In this document: positions 44,052 through 52,079 of the stretch, piece after piece
How positions within the stretch are numbered: the first letter of the stretch is position 1
Layout: every line of letters begins with the position of its first letter
Source: DATMER01 sp035536935
Lineage (GTDB): Bacteria; Acidobacteriota; Thermoanaerobaculia; Multivoradales; UBA5704
DNA: 64,000 nt
NCBI GenBank assembly: GCA_035536935.1
Contig: DATLNC010000081.1
Location: 55,637 to 119,636 of the forward strand
Direction: 5' to 3'
The notes under the pieces: model-generated
What the model was told of the DNA's origin: nothing
The model's database searches: none
The model's input: only the letters and a program-made list of their open reading frames with translations
Made by a program: the position numbers and the translations under genes

Positions 44052-44674
44052 CGCCCGGCTTTCCGGAGAGCCTCGGTAGCTGCCTCGCGGACCCGGGCAT
44101 CCTCGTCTTCCGCCGCGGCCTTTCGAAGAAGGTCGAGGCTGTCCTGCCGAAGAGGAGGGCCGGCAAACATCAGGACCTCGCAGACGTGCAGCCGATTTAC
44201 AGGTTGCCGGTCCTTCAGGAGAGGGAGCAGGAGGCTCTGGTAGAGCTCATCCCGGACGACGGCACGGGCCTTTTCTTCTTCGCGGCCGAGCCTGAGCAGG
44301 GCGACGGCTGCGTTGATCTGAGCGGTCCAACCTTTTTCGAGACTCTGCACGGTTTCGATCAACAAAGGAACGGCGGGCTCGATCGCCGGGTCCGGAGAGA
44401 TTCGGGCGAGGACCAGGGTGGCAATCTCCGCGCTGTCGTGATCGTCGCCGCGTAGCATCTCGACCAGCGCGGGAACGGCGGAGCGCGCATCGGCCCCGAG
44501 GTTTGCCAGTGCGTACCCGGCCTCGAATCGAACCGCGAGGTCCTTGTGCTCGAGCAACGGAATCAGCTCGGCCGGTCCTTCCCGTGCCAGCGCATGGTGC
44601 ATTCCTGCTATAAATAGGACGATCAGTGCCAGGAACACGACGACGCCAGCCATCAAGGCGCGAATCGGTCTCAT
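44048..44674 (-). CDS. HEAT-repeat protein with membrane anchor
   Basis: A protein of 208 residues. An N-terminal helix (ALMAGVVVFLALIVLFIAGM) anchors about five HEAT-like helical pairs: LIPLLEHKDLAVRFEAGYAL, VPALVEMLRGDDHDSAEIAT, VPLLIETVQSLEKGW, and a last LLRKAAAEDEDARVREAATE. It is likely a protein-protein scaffold at the membrane. ATG 44674 follows GGAGGGAAAG; it overlaps the stop of the epimerase-like gene by four bases (ATGA) and the next gene by GTGA. Confidence 0.82.
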   Translation of the reverse strand: MRPIRALMAGVVVFLALIVLFIAGMHHALAREGPAELIPLLEHKDLAVRFEAGYALANLGADARSAVPALVEMLRGDDHDSAEIATLVLARISPDPAIEPAVPLLIETVQSLEKGWTAQINAAVALLRLGREEEKARAVVRDELYQSLLLPLLKDRQPVNRLHVCEVLMFAGPPLRQDSLDLLRKAAAEDEDARVREAATEALRKAGR

Positions 44675-45576
44675 CGTCTTTCCCTCCAGCGTTTGCACAG
44701 CTCCCTGGCAGCGTCAGGCCATTCCGGGTATTGAAAATAAAACCCGTCCTCGAGCAGCCGGACCGGCACCACTCGCCGGCTCTTCAAGATCAATTCGGTC
44801 TCGGTGCGAAGAAAGGCGGCTCCGATCGTCAGCATCCATTCCGTCGCCGGCAACCCGATGGGAGTGCCCCAGGCTTGTCTAAAAGCCGCCATGAATTCCT
44901 TGTGGGGCAGGGGCTCCGGGGATGCCAGGTTTATCGCACCATCCAGGTGTTCGCGATCGATAATCCAGTAGACCGCCCGGATGAAATCGATCTCATGAAT
45001 CCAGGAGACGTACTGCCTGCCATCGCCGGCCTTGCCGCCGAGCCCGAGGCGTACCAGCATCAGAAGAGTGGCGAAAATGCCGCCTGGGTCCGGGCTCATG
45101 GTCATCGCCGAGCGGAGCTTCACCTTGCGTGTTCCAGGGGCCGCTTCCTCGTCGAGAGCCCTTTCCCACGCCGTGGCCACGTCGATGCTGAATCGCCAGG
45201 TTTCCGGAGCGCCGGGCTCAGAGCCTCCGATCAGGCCGGATGTCTCGTCGTTGGGGGCATCATACCTGTGGGCGTAGATGGTGGCCGTGCCCGCTTGCAG
45301 CCAGACCGACGGAGGACGCTTCGCGTCCCGGATGGCCTGCCCGACTGCGCGCACGCTCGAAACGCGGGAGCCGAGGATCTCGTCGCGGTTCATCTTCGTG
45401 TAGCGGCAGTTCACGGAACGGCCCGCGAGGTTGATCACGACATCCGAGCCGTCGATCGCTCCGGGCCATTCTCTCTGCGAGCGGTTGAGGACGACAGCCT
45501 CGTGGCCGTCCGCACGGAACTTTCGGGCGAGCAGGGTGCCGACCTGCCCGGTACCGCCTGGGATTACGACCTTCAT
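44671..45576 (-). CDS. TIGR01777/DUF1731 epimerase-like protein (YfcH/SulA-homologue type)
   Basis: A protein of 301 residues. N-terminal Rossmann motif MKVVIPGGTGQVGTLLARKF, then VINLAGRSVNCRYT, RVSSVRAVGQAIRDAK, WIHEIDFIRAVYWIID and the C-terminal DUF1731 part (LPATEWMLTIGAAFL, ELILKSRRVVPVRLLEDGF). The family is an NAD(P)-binding extended SDR, sometimes called cell-division inhibitor by weak analogy. It is first in a four-gene leftward operon whose promoter lies at 45632-45660. ATG 45576 follows GGGAGAGG. Confidence 0.9.
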   Translation of the reverse strand: MKVVIPGGTGQVGTLLARKFRADGHEAVVLNRSQREWPGAIDGSDVVINLAGRSVNCRYTKMNRDEILGSRVSSVRAVGQAIRDAKRPPSVWLQAGTATIYAHRYDAPNDETSGLIGGSEPGAPETWRFSIDVATAWERALDEEAAPGTRKVKLRSAMTMSPDPGGIFATLLMLVRLGLGGKAGDGRQYVSWIHEIDFIRAVYWIIDREHLDGAINLASPEPLPHKEFMAAFRQAWGTPIGLPATEWMLTIGAAFLRTETELILKSRRVVPVRLLEDGFYFQYPEWPDAARELCKRWRERR

Positions 45577-45612
45577 CGCCTCTCCCTTCATGCCGCTCGA
45601 TACCGCGTCCCA

Positions 45613-45628
45613 CTTGAACGCGTTCAAG
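45613..45628. promoter_or_regulatory. palindromic operator, downstream copy
   Basis: CTTGAACGCGTTCAAG is a perfect 16-bp palindrome four bases downstream of the -10 box of the leftward promoter. The form is typical of TetR-family sites. The cognate regulator was not found in this window. Confidence 0.75.
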
Positions 45629-45631
45629 AAG

Positions 45632-45660
45632 AGAGTACGCGCGGTACCCCGGGGTGTCAA
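45632..45660 (-). promoter_or_regulatory. sigma-70 promoter of the epimerase operon
   Basis: On the minus strand TTGACA (45660-45655), a 17-bp spacer and TACTCT (45637-45632) form a near-consensus promoter 56 bp before ATG 45576. It sits between the two palindromic operators. Confidence 0.75.
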
Positions 45661-45668
45661 GAGGTATT

Positions 45669-45682
45669 TTGAACGGGTTCAA
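45669..45682. promoter_or_regulatory. palindromic operator, upstream copy
   Basis: TTGAACGGGTTCAA differs from the other copy only in the two central bases. The centres of the two sites are 55 bp apart and bracket the promoter, so one bound dimer would occlude each side of RNA polymerase. The rest of the 351-bp gap 45577-45927 holds the sigma-54-like site below and no gene. Confidence 0.75.
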
Positions 45683-45886
45683 GTTAGATGATCGCCCAGT
45701 TTCTGCGCTGCGTCGGGGATTTCGACCTCCAGGCCGTCGAGCTTCACGACCTCGGGTATTCAAGGCAGTAGAGGACATCCCGTGCACTGCCGGCGTACAA
45801 CGGATGTCTCCAGAGGCCAGCTTCGCTTGAGGCCAGCCCGATCCAAGCTCAATCCTGCCAGCGAGTTGGAGATTCCTCTTCGCCAT

Positions 45887-45901
45887 GGCACGGACTTCGC
45901 C
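45887..45901 (+). promoter_or_regulatory. sigma-54-like promoter for rhombotarget/rhombosortase
   Basis: TGGCACGGACTTCGC has GG at 45888-45889 and GC at 45900-45901, the exact -24/-12 spacing. It differs from the 10892 site in one base. The ATG at 45928 follows after AAGGAGG. Confidence 0.5.
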
Positions 45902-45927
45902 TTTGTCTTGGAGATGAAGGAGGTCAC

Positions 45928-46794
45928 ATGAGGCATAGCAGGTTCCTTCTCTGGCTATTGATTGCAACTGCCGGTTGTACCGGCACTCTGCCGCCTTCCC
46001 GGCGGGTCAACAGCGCGCTGGACTTTCTCTACCCGCAGGGGGCCGCCACTGCCGAGCCGGCGAGCCAGGTGGTCCTCAAGCTCCCTTTGCGCGTGGGGCT
46101 CGCGTTCGCTCCGAACCGGACTCTGAACCAGGAAAACCAGGCTGATCCGATCACCGAGGAGCAGAAGCAGAGGCTTCTCGCCCGGGTCGCAGGCGCATTC
46201 AAGGAGCACGAGGCGATCGGAAACCTGGAGGTCGTGCCCACGACCTACCTCCAGCCCGGCGGGGGCTTCGCCAACCTCGAACAGCTCCGTAGGTCGCTGG
46301 GGCTCGACCTCATGGTGCTGCTGTCGTACGACCAGTCACAATTCACCGAGTCGACCCGTGCCTCGTGGACGTATTTCACCGTGGTCGGACCCTTTCTGAT
46401 CGAAGGGGAGAAGAACGACACGCGCACGGTCATGGATGCCGTGGTCTACGACATCCGCTCGCAAGCGCTGCTCTTTCGCGCGGCCGGCGAGAGCACGGTC
46501 AAGGGGCATTCGAGCCCGCTCAATGTGTCCCGGAAGCGGCGGACGTTCGCGTCCGAAGGCTTCGAGAAGGCGACCGGCAGTCTGATCGCCAGCCTGAATA
46601 CCGCGCTGGAACAGTTCGAGGAGCAGGCGAAGAAAGGCACGGTCCAGGGGCCGGGCACGGCAGCGATCGCAATGTACGACGCCAAGGGGGAGCAGATCAC
46701 TGCCACGAGCGGCGGCGGCGGAGCGCTGGGGATTCCGGAGCTGATCGTCGCGGCACTGCTCGGGCTCGCCCTTCTGGTCCGGCGGCCGGAATGA
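45928..46794 (+). CDS. rhombotarget lipoprotein
   Basis: A protein of 288 residues matching the 'rhombotarget lipoprotein' family defined by its pairing with rhombosortase. A lipoprotein signal (FLLWLLIATAGC) precedes a soluble domain (LRVGLAFAPNRTLNQENQ, LEVVPTTYLQPGGGFANLEQ, LDLMVLLSYDQSQFTES). The C-terminus is a sorting signal: SGGGGALGIPELIVAALLGL and then LLVRRPE, i.e. a Gly-rich motif, one helix and basic residues. The rhombosortase gene overlaps by ATGA. The role of the soluble domain is unknown. Confidence 0.88.
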   Translation: MRHSRFLLWLLIATAGCTGTLPPSRRVNSALDFLYPQGAATAEPASQVVLKLPLRVGLAFAPNRTLNQENQADPITEEQKQRLLARVAGAFKEHEAIGNLEVVPTTYLQPGGGFANLEQLRRSLGLDLMVLLSYDQSQFTESTRASWTYFTVVGPFLIEGEKNDTRTVMDAVVYDIRSQALLFRAAGESTVKGHSSPLNVSRKRRTFASEGFEKATGSLIASLNTALEQFEEQAKKGTVQGPGTAAIAMYDAKGEQITATSGGGGALGIPELIVAALLGLALLVRRPE

Positions 46795-47351
46795 GACGTT
46801 TTCCCTGGATGACCGTGGCGCTCGTCGCGGTCTGTTCGGTCGCGGATGGAACCGCCTTACAATACGAGCGGTCCCGAGAGTTTTGGCGGTTGCTGACCGG
46901 CCAGATGGTCCACTGGACGCCGCGCATGGCGTTCTTCGATCTCGGCATGCTGCTCGGCCTCGGGGTTTGGCTGGAAATCCGAGGGGACCGGCGGCTGGCG
47001 GCGGTCACTCTCGCGCTCGGCGCCATCCTCACGGCGATGGCGGTCCACCTGTCTCCGGACCTTTGGATTTACAGGGGAAGCTCCGGGATGGCCTCGGCGC
47101 TCTTCGTGCTCGCCGCATTCCGGATCGCAGACTCACCTGATCCCTGGACACGAGCTCTGGCCGTGTCGGCCGTCGCGCTCTTCTTCGTAAAGACCGCGTT
47201 CGAATCCATGGCGGGGGAGACGCTCTTCGCGGGACCACTACCGGACGGGGTCCGGGTCATCCCCCTCGTTCACCTGTTCGGAGGATTGGCCGGCGCAGCC
47301 CATCAGGAGAAGCGCCTGCCGCTCTGCCACCGTTGCCCGGACGGCGGCTAG
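46791..47351 (+). CDS. rhombosortase (rhomboid-family intramembrane protease)
   Basis: A protein of 186 residues with six or so helices. The catalytic Ser is Ser98 in YRGSSGMAS (GxSG) and the catalytic His is His161 in VIPLVHLFGGLAGA, the pair that defines rhombosortases, which cleave GlyGly-CTERM-type tails. The overlap with the rhombotarget gene makes it the processing enzyme for that protein. Start ATG 46791. Confidence 0.88.
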   Translation: MRRFPWMTVALVAVCSVADGTALQYERSREFWRLLTGQMVHWTPRMAFFDLGMLLGLGVWLEIRGDRRLAAVTLALGAILTAMAVHLSPDLWIYRGSSGMASALFVLAAFRIADSPDPWTRALAVSAVALFFVKTAFESMAGETLFAGPLPDGVRVIPLVHLFGGLAGAAHQEKRLPLCHRCPDGG

Positions 47352-47365
47352 CTCCGGCCTGTTTT

Positions 47366-47617
47366 TTCGCACAAGAATTCTGAATTTTCGCACAAAAATT
47401 TACTTTTCGCGGGTGGGAAAAGCAAATTTTCGTACGAAAATTTAAAATTCTCGCACAAGAAAAGCTCTTCTTCGCACAAGAAAAGTAAATTTTCGTACGA
47501 AAATTCTGTTTCGCTGTGCGAAAATTTGAAATTTTCGTACGAATATTTGCTTTTCGGGGCGGTAAAAAGAGTTTTTTCGTACGAGAATTTCAAATTTTCG
47601 TACGAAAAAACCCGCCT
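47366..47617. repeat. tandem array 4: twelve AT-rich units, exact 21-bp period
   Basis: Twelve units of exactly 21 bp run from 47366 to 47617; TTCG recurs at 47366, 47387, 47429 and so on to 47597 with no slip. The consensus is about TTCGTACGAAAATTTGAAAT with the palindrome TTCGTACGAA. The array is strongly AT-rich in a GC-rich genome. Units 3 and 10 are GC-rich variants. The minus strand is open throughout and would give heptads such as FSYENLK and FSYENLL, but no start signal is seen. It fills the gap between two convergent genes. Confidence 0.9.
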
Positions 47618-47634
47618 TGCATCGTCCTGAACGG

Positions 47635-48228
47635 CTAGCGCCGGCCTTCGCGGCGCCACTGGCCGATCTCACGCAGGCTCAGCAGGCCGTCCTCGTTGAG
47701 GTCGATGCGGTCGAAGAGATTCAGGTCGCCCGGCCACTCGGCTTCCGATAGATAGCGGTCGTCGTTGCGGTCGAGCCGGTCGAACTGGTCCTCCCAGCGA
47801 TCGTCACGGCCATTGCGGTCCTGATCGCGGTCCTGATCGTGGTCATAATCGCGGTCATCGTCCCAATCCCAGTTCCGATCCCGGCCCCCAGAGCGGACCT
47901 CGTCGCCCGAGAGGATGCCGTCGCCGTTCCAGTCGTGGTTGTCGAACGAGACGTCGTTGCCCCGCCACTCGCCACGGGAGATCCGGCCGTCGCCGTTGCG
48001 GTCCATGCCCTGGAACCGCATGTTGCCGCCGCGGTGACCGTCATCGTCCCAGTCCCGGTCCCGGTCTCTATCCCAGTCATGGTCCCGATCGCGGTCCTTG
48101 TCCTTGTGCTTCTCGGAGTGCTTGGCCTTATCCTTGCCTTTGCCCTTGCCGCCCTTGTCGGCCATGGCGCCGGGCACTGCGAGGGCGAAGGCGAGAAGGA
48201 ATATCGCTAGAAGCTTGGAAGATCGCAT
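47635..48228 (-). CDS. secreted EF-hand protein
   Basis: A protein of 197 residues with a signal peptide (LLAIFLLAFALAVPGAMA). A Lys/Asp/Arg-rich low-complexity region follows (KHKDKDRDRDHDWDRDRD), then four EF-hand-like loops: DRNGDGRISRGE, DWNGDGILSGDE, DRNDDRYLSEAE and DLNEDGLLSLRE. The third lacks the usual Gly at position 6, so Ca2+ affinity there may be low. A second Asp-rich stretch separates loops 2 and 3. Such proteins bind Ca2+ in the periplasm or outside; no partner is evident. Confidence 0.85.
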   Translation of the reverse strand: MRSSKLLAIFLLAFALAVPGAMADKGGKGKGKDKAKHSEKHKDKDRDRDHDWDRDRDRDWDDDGHRGGNMRFQGMDRNGDGRISRGEWRGNDVSFDNHDWNGDGILSGDEVRSGGRDRNWDWDDDRDYDHDQDRDQDRNGRDDRWEDQFDRLDRNDDRYLSEAEWPGDLNLFDRIDLNEDGLLSLREIGQWRREGRR

Positions 48229-48462
48229 GGTTGCCTCCTGGGTGTGCCACTCGGCCGGAGCATCCGGCCGGAGCCCGTTGGCCGCGGGCTCGATTCAATT
48301 TTTTGTAGAGTTGCAAGCGAGATACCAGGAGCCGCCCGGGGTCGAGAGCTCCCGGAACGGCCTCGGATCAGGACGGTCATGTCCCCCTTCCTGCTCCCCG
48401 AGCACTGTGGTACAAGGAGGAGGCTTTCGTCTTTCAAAGGACCGCTTACGTGAACGATGGCT

Positions 48463-48482
48463 GCCGGGCGATTCTCCCCGGC
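48463..48482 (+). other. hairpin in the leader of the TonB receptor gene
   Basis: GCCGGG (48463-48468) pairs with CCCGGC (48477-48482) 23 bp before the start codon. It may affect translation; no known riboswitch class is recognised in 48229-48505. Confidence 0.3.
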
Positions 48483-48505
48483 GGTGTTCTTGTTGAGGAG
48501 GTCTC

Positions 48506-50971
48506 ATGAGGAAGAGAAGCGATCGCAGCGTTCTGCGGCTCGGGAAGGCCGCCGTCCTGGCCGGCCTTGCCCTTCTGGTCTTTCTCCCGGCGCTCGCGGC
48601 CGGGGCCCAGGAGCCGGCACCTCCCTCCGAGCCGGCACCCCCCTCCGAGCCGGCAGAGAACCAGGAACCCGAGGAGAGAGTCACGGAGGAGATCACCGTC
48701 ACGGCCACGTTGCGGGAAGAGAAGGTCCAGGACGTGCCCTTCTCCGTGGCGGCGCCCAGCGAAGAGCAGCTGCGCAAGCAGGGCGTGGAATCGATCGAAG
48801 GGATCGCCCAGACCACCCCGGGCCTCACCGTCCAGAACCTCGGCCCCGGCCAGAGCCAGGTGGCCATGCGCGGCGTCTCGTCAGGGCAGATCGTCCGCGA
48901 CCAGCCCGGCGTCAAGGAGCAGGTCGGGGTCTATCTCGACGGCTCCGGCATCTCGCTCTCGCTCTTCACGCCGGACATCGACCTCTTCGACATGTCGCGC
49001 GTCGAGGTTCTGCGCGGACCCCAGGGCACCCTGTTCGGCGCCGGCTCGGCGTCCGGCACGATGCGCTACATCACCAATCAGCCGCGGATCGGCGAGTCCG
49101 AGACCGTGGCCGAGCTGACCGCCAACTCCCTGACCGACGGCGAGACGGGCGGCAGCGCCAAGGTGGCGGTCAATGCGCCGCTCGGCGCCACGTCCGCCCT
49201 GCGCTTCACCGGCTTCTACAACAGCTTCGGCGGATTCATCGACGCCGTGCAGCCCGGCTTGAGCCTCAAGGAGGACGTCAACACCGGCGAGCGCGCCGGT
49301 GGCCGCCTCGCGCTCCGCATGCAGCCGAACGAACGCCTGACGATCACCCCGAGAATCATCTATCAGAAGGTGGACACGAACGGGTGGAACCGCGAGGACG
49401 CCTTCAACATCCTCGCCAATCCGTACACCACCACCCGGCCGGCCGTGAACCTGGACGAGCGCGAGCAGTTCACGCAGTTCGAGGAGCCGTTCACCGACAA
49501 GTTCCTGCTCGCGGACCTGAACTTCACCTACGATTTCGGCGGCCTCGCCCTGACCTCGATCACCTCCTACACCGACCGCGACATCCTGGTCGTCCGCGAC
49601 GCCACCGCCCTGACGGCGAGCATCACCGGCGGCAGCATCGGCCTGCCGGAGCCGGCCTACAGCCTCGACGCGCCGCTCGACGATGCCACGACGGTCAAGC
49701 TGTGGACGCAGGAGCTCCGGCTCAACGGCGGCGCGGACCGGCTGAGCTGGGTGACCGGGCTCTTCTACAGCACCATGGACCGCGATTACGGCCAGAGCCT
49801 CCTCGTCAGCGGCTTCGAGTCGCTGACCGGCGTTCCGACCGAGGGAAAGTTCGGCGCCCCGCGGGACGTGCTCTATTTCTCGGACCTGACCTACCAGATG
49901 GATCAGTTCGCGCTCTTCGGCGAAGCCACCTGGACGGCGAGCGACCGCATCGACCTGACCGGCGGCCTGCGTTACTACGACTTCCAGGAAGACCGCGTGC
50001 AGACCTTCGACGGCATCTTCGCCGACCCCGGGACGAACGCGGGATCGACCTCGGCGAACGGATTCGCCCCGCGCCTCATCGCCAGCTTCGCGCTGCGGGA
50101 AGACACGAAGCTGAACGCCCAGGTTTCGAAAGGCTTCCGGCTCGGCGGCATCAACGATCCTCTCAATGTCCCGCTCTGCACGCCCCAGGACCTGGTGACC
50201 TTCGGCGGGCGCGACGAGTGGGAGGATGAGGAGATCTGGAACTACGAGGTCGGCACCAAGTCGACGCTGCGCAGAGGCCGCGGTACGTTCAACGTCTCGG
50301 CCTACTACATGGACATCAAGAACCTGCAGGCGACGGTGACCGCCGGCACCTGCTCCTCGCGCGTGATCTTCAACGTGCCCAAGGCGCGGAGCACCGGCGT
50401 CGAGCTCGAGTGGGCGGCCGCGCCGAGCGACCGTTTCGATTTCTCGCTTTCGGCTAACTACGGCAAGTCGGAGCTGCGGTCCACGCTGACCTCGACCGAC
50501 GCTGCCGGCAACCGTCAGGTCGTGGCCGGAATCCAGTCCGGCAACCGGCTGCCGACCGTGCCCGAGCTCCAGGCGTCGGCCACGGCCACCTATCAGTGGC
50601 CCATGATGAATGCCTGGCTGGGCTACGTCACCGGCACCTATCAGTACATCGGTTCGCGGTTCACCCAGATCGGTGACCAGGCGCCGGGCTTCGGCCTCGT
50701 GAACCTCAATTCCTTCGGCGCCAACACGATCGGCGGCCCGCTCACCCAGGGCACGTTCAACTTCAATCCCGAGCTGCCCGCGTACGACATCGCCAACCTC
50801 CGCCTTGGCTTCCTCACGGGCAAGTGGGAGTTTGCCGCGTTCGTCAACAACCTTTTCGACGAGCAGGCCCTCCTCTCCCTGGACCAGGAGCGCGGCACGC
50901 GCGCCCGCGTCGCCTTCCTGGTCAACCAGCCCCGCACCTTCGGTCTCACGACCCGCATCAACGTCCGCTGA
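48506..50971 (+). CDS. TonB-dependent outer-membrane receptor
   Basis: A protein of 821 residues. Signal peptide, then a Pro/Glu linker with a duplicated EPAPPS unit, a TonB-box-like EEITVTATLREEKVQDVPFS, the plug (QTTPGLTVQNLGPGQSQVAM ... RVEVLRGPQGTLFGAGSASG) and a 22-strand-type barrel ending with an aromatic-poor NQPRTFGLTTRINVR. It resembles IroN/CirA-like and sphingomonad-type receptors for siderophores or carbohydrates. ATG 48506 follows GAGGAGG. No TonB or substrate-processing genes are next to it, so the ligand is unknown. Confidence 0.95.
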   Translation: MRKRSDRSVLRLGKAAVLAGLALLVFLPALAAGAQEPAPPSEPAPPSEPAENQEPEERVTEEITVTATLREEKVQDVPFSVAAPSEEQLRKQGVESIEGIAQTTPGLTVQNLGPGQSQVAMRGVSSGQIVRDQPGVKEQVGVYLDGSGISLSLFTPDIDLFDMSRVEVLRGPQGTLFGAGSASGTMRYITNQPRIGESETVAELTANSLTDGETGGSAKVAVNAPLGATSALRFTGFYNSFGGFIDAVQPGLSLKEDVNTGERAGGRLALRMQPNERLTITPRIIYQKVDTNGWNREDAFNILANPYTTTRPAVNLDEREQFTQFEEPFTDKFLLADLNFTYDFGGLALTSITSYTDRDILVVRDATALTASITGGSIGLPEPAYSLDAPLDDATTVKLWTQELRLNGGADRLSWVTGLFYSTMDRDYGQSLLVSGFESLTGVPTEGKFGAPRDVLYFSDLTYQMDQFALFGEATWTASDRIDLTGGLRYYDFQEDRVQTFDGIFADPGTNAGSTSANGFAPRLIASFALREDTKLNAQVSKGFRLGGINDPLNVPLCTPQDLVTFGGRDEWEDEEIWNYEVGTKSTLRRGRGTFNVSAYYMDIKNLQATVTAGTCSSRVIFNVPKARSTGVELEWAAAPSDRFDFSLSANYGKSELRSTLTSTDAAGNRQVVAGIQSGNRLPTVPELQASATATYQWPMMNAWLGYVTGTYQYIGSRFTQIGDQAPGFGLVNLNSFGANTIGGPLTQGTFNFNPELPAYDIANLRLGFLTGKWEFAAFVNNLFDEQALLSLDQERGTRARVAFLVNQPRTFGLTTRINVR

Positions 50972-50989
50972 TACGCCCCCCGGGGCACC

Positions 50990-51469
50990 CTAACGCAAGG
51001 GTGCCCCGGGCAATCGGGGAAGCCACCGGTGCACCGACGATTTGTATTGGCGATACGGATCGCCAAACTGACTGGTCAGGGCCGGTTCTTCGTACAGCAG
51101 CACGAGGAGGTGCACGAGCAGGAGGAACAGGGCGGCCAGTCCGACGATGGATGGCGACCGCAAGATCAGTCCTGATCCGAGGAGAACGCCGAAGGCGCCG
51201 ATGTACATCGGATTGCGCACGTAGCGGTACGGGCCCGCTGCCACGAACTCGCGTGGAGGGTCGAACGGGGCTGGAGTGCCACGTCCCCTGGCCACGAAGG
51301 TGATGATGCACCAGAGGGTGAGAAGGGCACCCGCGAGGACCAGCGGCCAGCCGATAAGCCGAGCCCAGGCCGGGATGCCGAAGGGCAGGCGGGCATCGAG
51401 CGGCTGAACCGAAGCCGCGAGCCATGCCCAAAGAAGGACGAAGGCTGCGGAGTAGACAGCCGCCCGCAA
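50990..51469 (-). CDS. isoprenylcysteine carboxyl methyltransferase (ICMT/PEMT)-like membrane protein
   Basis: A protein of 159 residues with four helices and the family motif cluster GPYRYVRNPMYIGAFGVLLG followed by EEPALTSQFGDPYRQYKSSV, which binds SAM. Bacterial members methylate lipids or small molecules; the substrate is unknown. The start appears to be TTG 51469 with no clear ribosome site, so the N-terminus is uncertain by a few residues. Confidence 0.85.
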   Translation of the reverse strand: MRAAVYSAAFVLLWAWLAASVQPLDARLPFGIPAWARLIGWPLVLAGALLTLWCIITFVARGRGTPAPFDPPREFVAAGPYRYVRNPMYIGAFGVLLGSGLILRSPSIVGLAALFLLLVHLLVLLYEEPALTSQFGDPYRQYKSSVHRWLPRLPGAPLR

Positions 51470-51506
51470 GACTACGAGCGCACGGGAGCTGAACGAGGCG
51501 GGGATT

Positions 51507-51995
51507 TCAGGAGTCCTCGTGATTGCCCTCGACCCTCTCGATCACCTTCAGAGCTGCCTGGACCTGGCTGTCGGTGTCGCGAAGAAAGACCCTCTTCTCA
51601 CCCGCTGTCGCGATTCTCGCAATCCGAAGTTCCCGCCGAAGCGCGTCCATGACTTCCTTCGATGAGGCGCGGTCCAGGGCGACGGCCGCGATCACTGAGC
51701 CGTCACCGGCGGGCAGAGGAGCCGTGTCGGCTGTGTCGTCGGCCATGTCCAGCATCTTGACGACGGCTGCAGCCAGCTCGAGGTTCTCTTGAGTGTCGCG
51801 AACCGTGATGGTGTGGTCGTCAGCTGCCTCGAACTTCTTGACCCCCACGATTGTGCGCAGAACCGTCGCAGCATCGCGGCTGGCCACGTGGTGCAAGTTG
51901 AAGGTAGCAACCTGAGTCTCGTCTGTGGAATAGGCGAGGTTCGTGATGCAGGCGGTGCTGGCGATTACGAAGGCGATGGCTAGCTTGTGGCGCAT
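51507..51995 (-). CDS. secreted protein with secretin N0/STN-like domain
   Basis: A protein of 162 residues with a signal peptide (LAIAFVIASTACITNLAYS). The mature part reads TFNLHHVASRDAATVLRTIV, a loop and DHTITVRDTQENLELAAAVV, then a second similar module (VALDRASSKEVMDALRREL). This is the beta-alpha-beta pattern of secretin N-domains, here without a barrel. ATG 51995 follows TGGAGGATT. It may be a solo periplasmic adaptor; the partner is unknown. Confidence 0.6.
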   Translation of the reverse strand: MRHKLAIAFVIASTACITNLAYSTDETQVATFNLHHVASRDAATVLRTIVGVKKFEAADDHTITVRDTQENLELAAAVVKMLDMADDTADTAPLPAGDGSVIAAVALDRASSKEVMDALRRELRIARIATAGEKRVFLRDTDSQVQAALKVIERVEGNHEDS

Positions 51996-52079
51996 GGAAT
52001 CCTCCACGGTTGGATAGCACTGCCAGAGTCTACGTTTGACGTACCCAGGCCGTCTAACGTTCTGGCCTAAGCGCGCACC

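Noticed and set aside
45690..45765. Short minus-strand peptide (VVKLDGLEVEIPDAAQKL...)
   Set aside because: It looks protein-like, but the frame is only about 24 codons with a poor start; it may be a gene remnant.
47348..47659. 103-residue heptad-repeat protein in array 4
   Set aside because: Open because the period is a multiple of three; the start lies in the end of another gene and lacks a ribosome site. Kept as a question in the findings.
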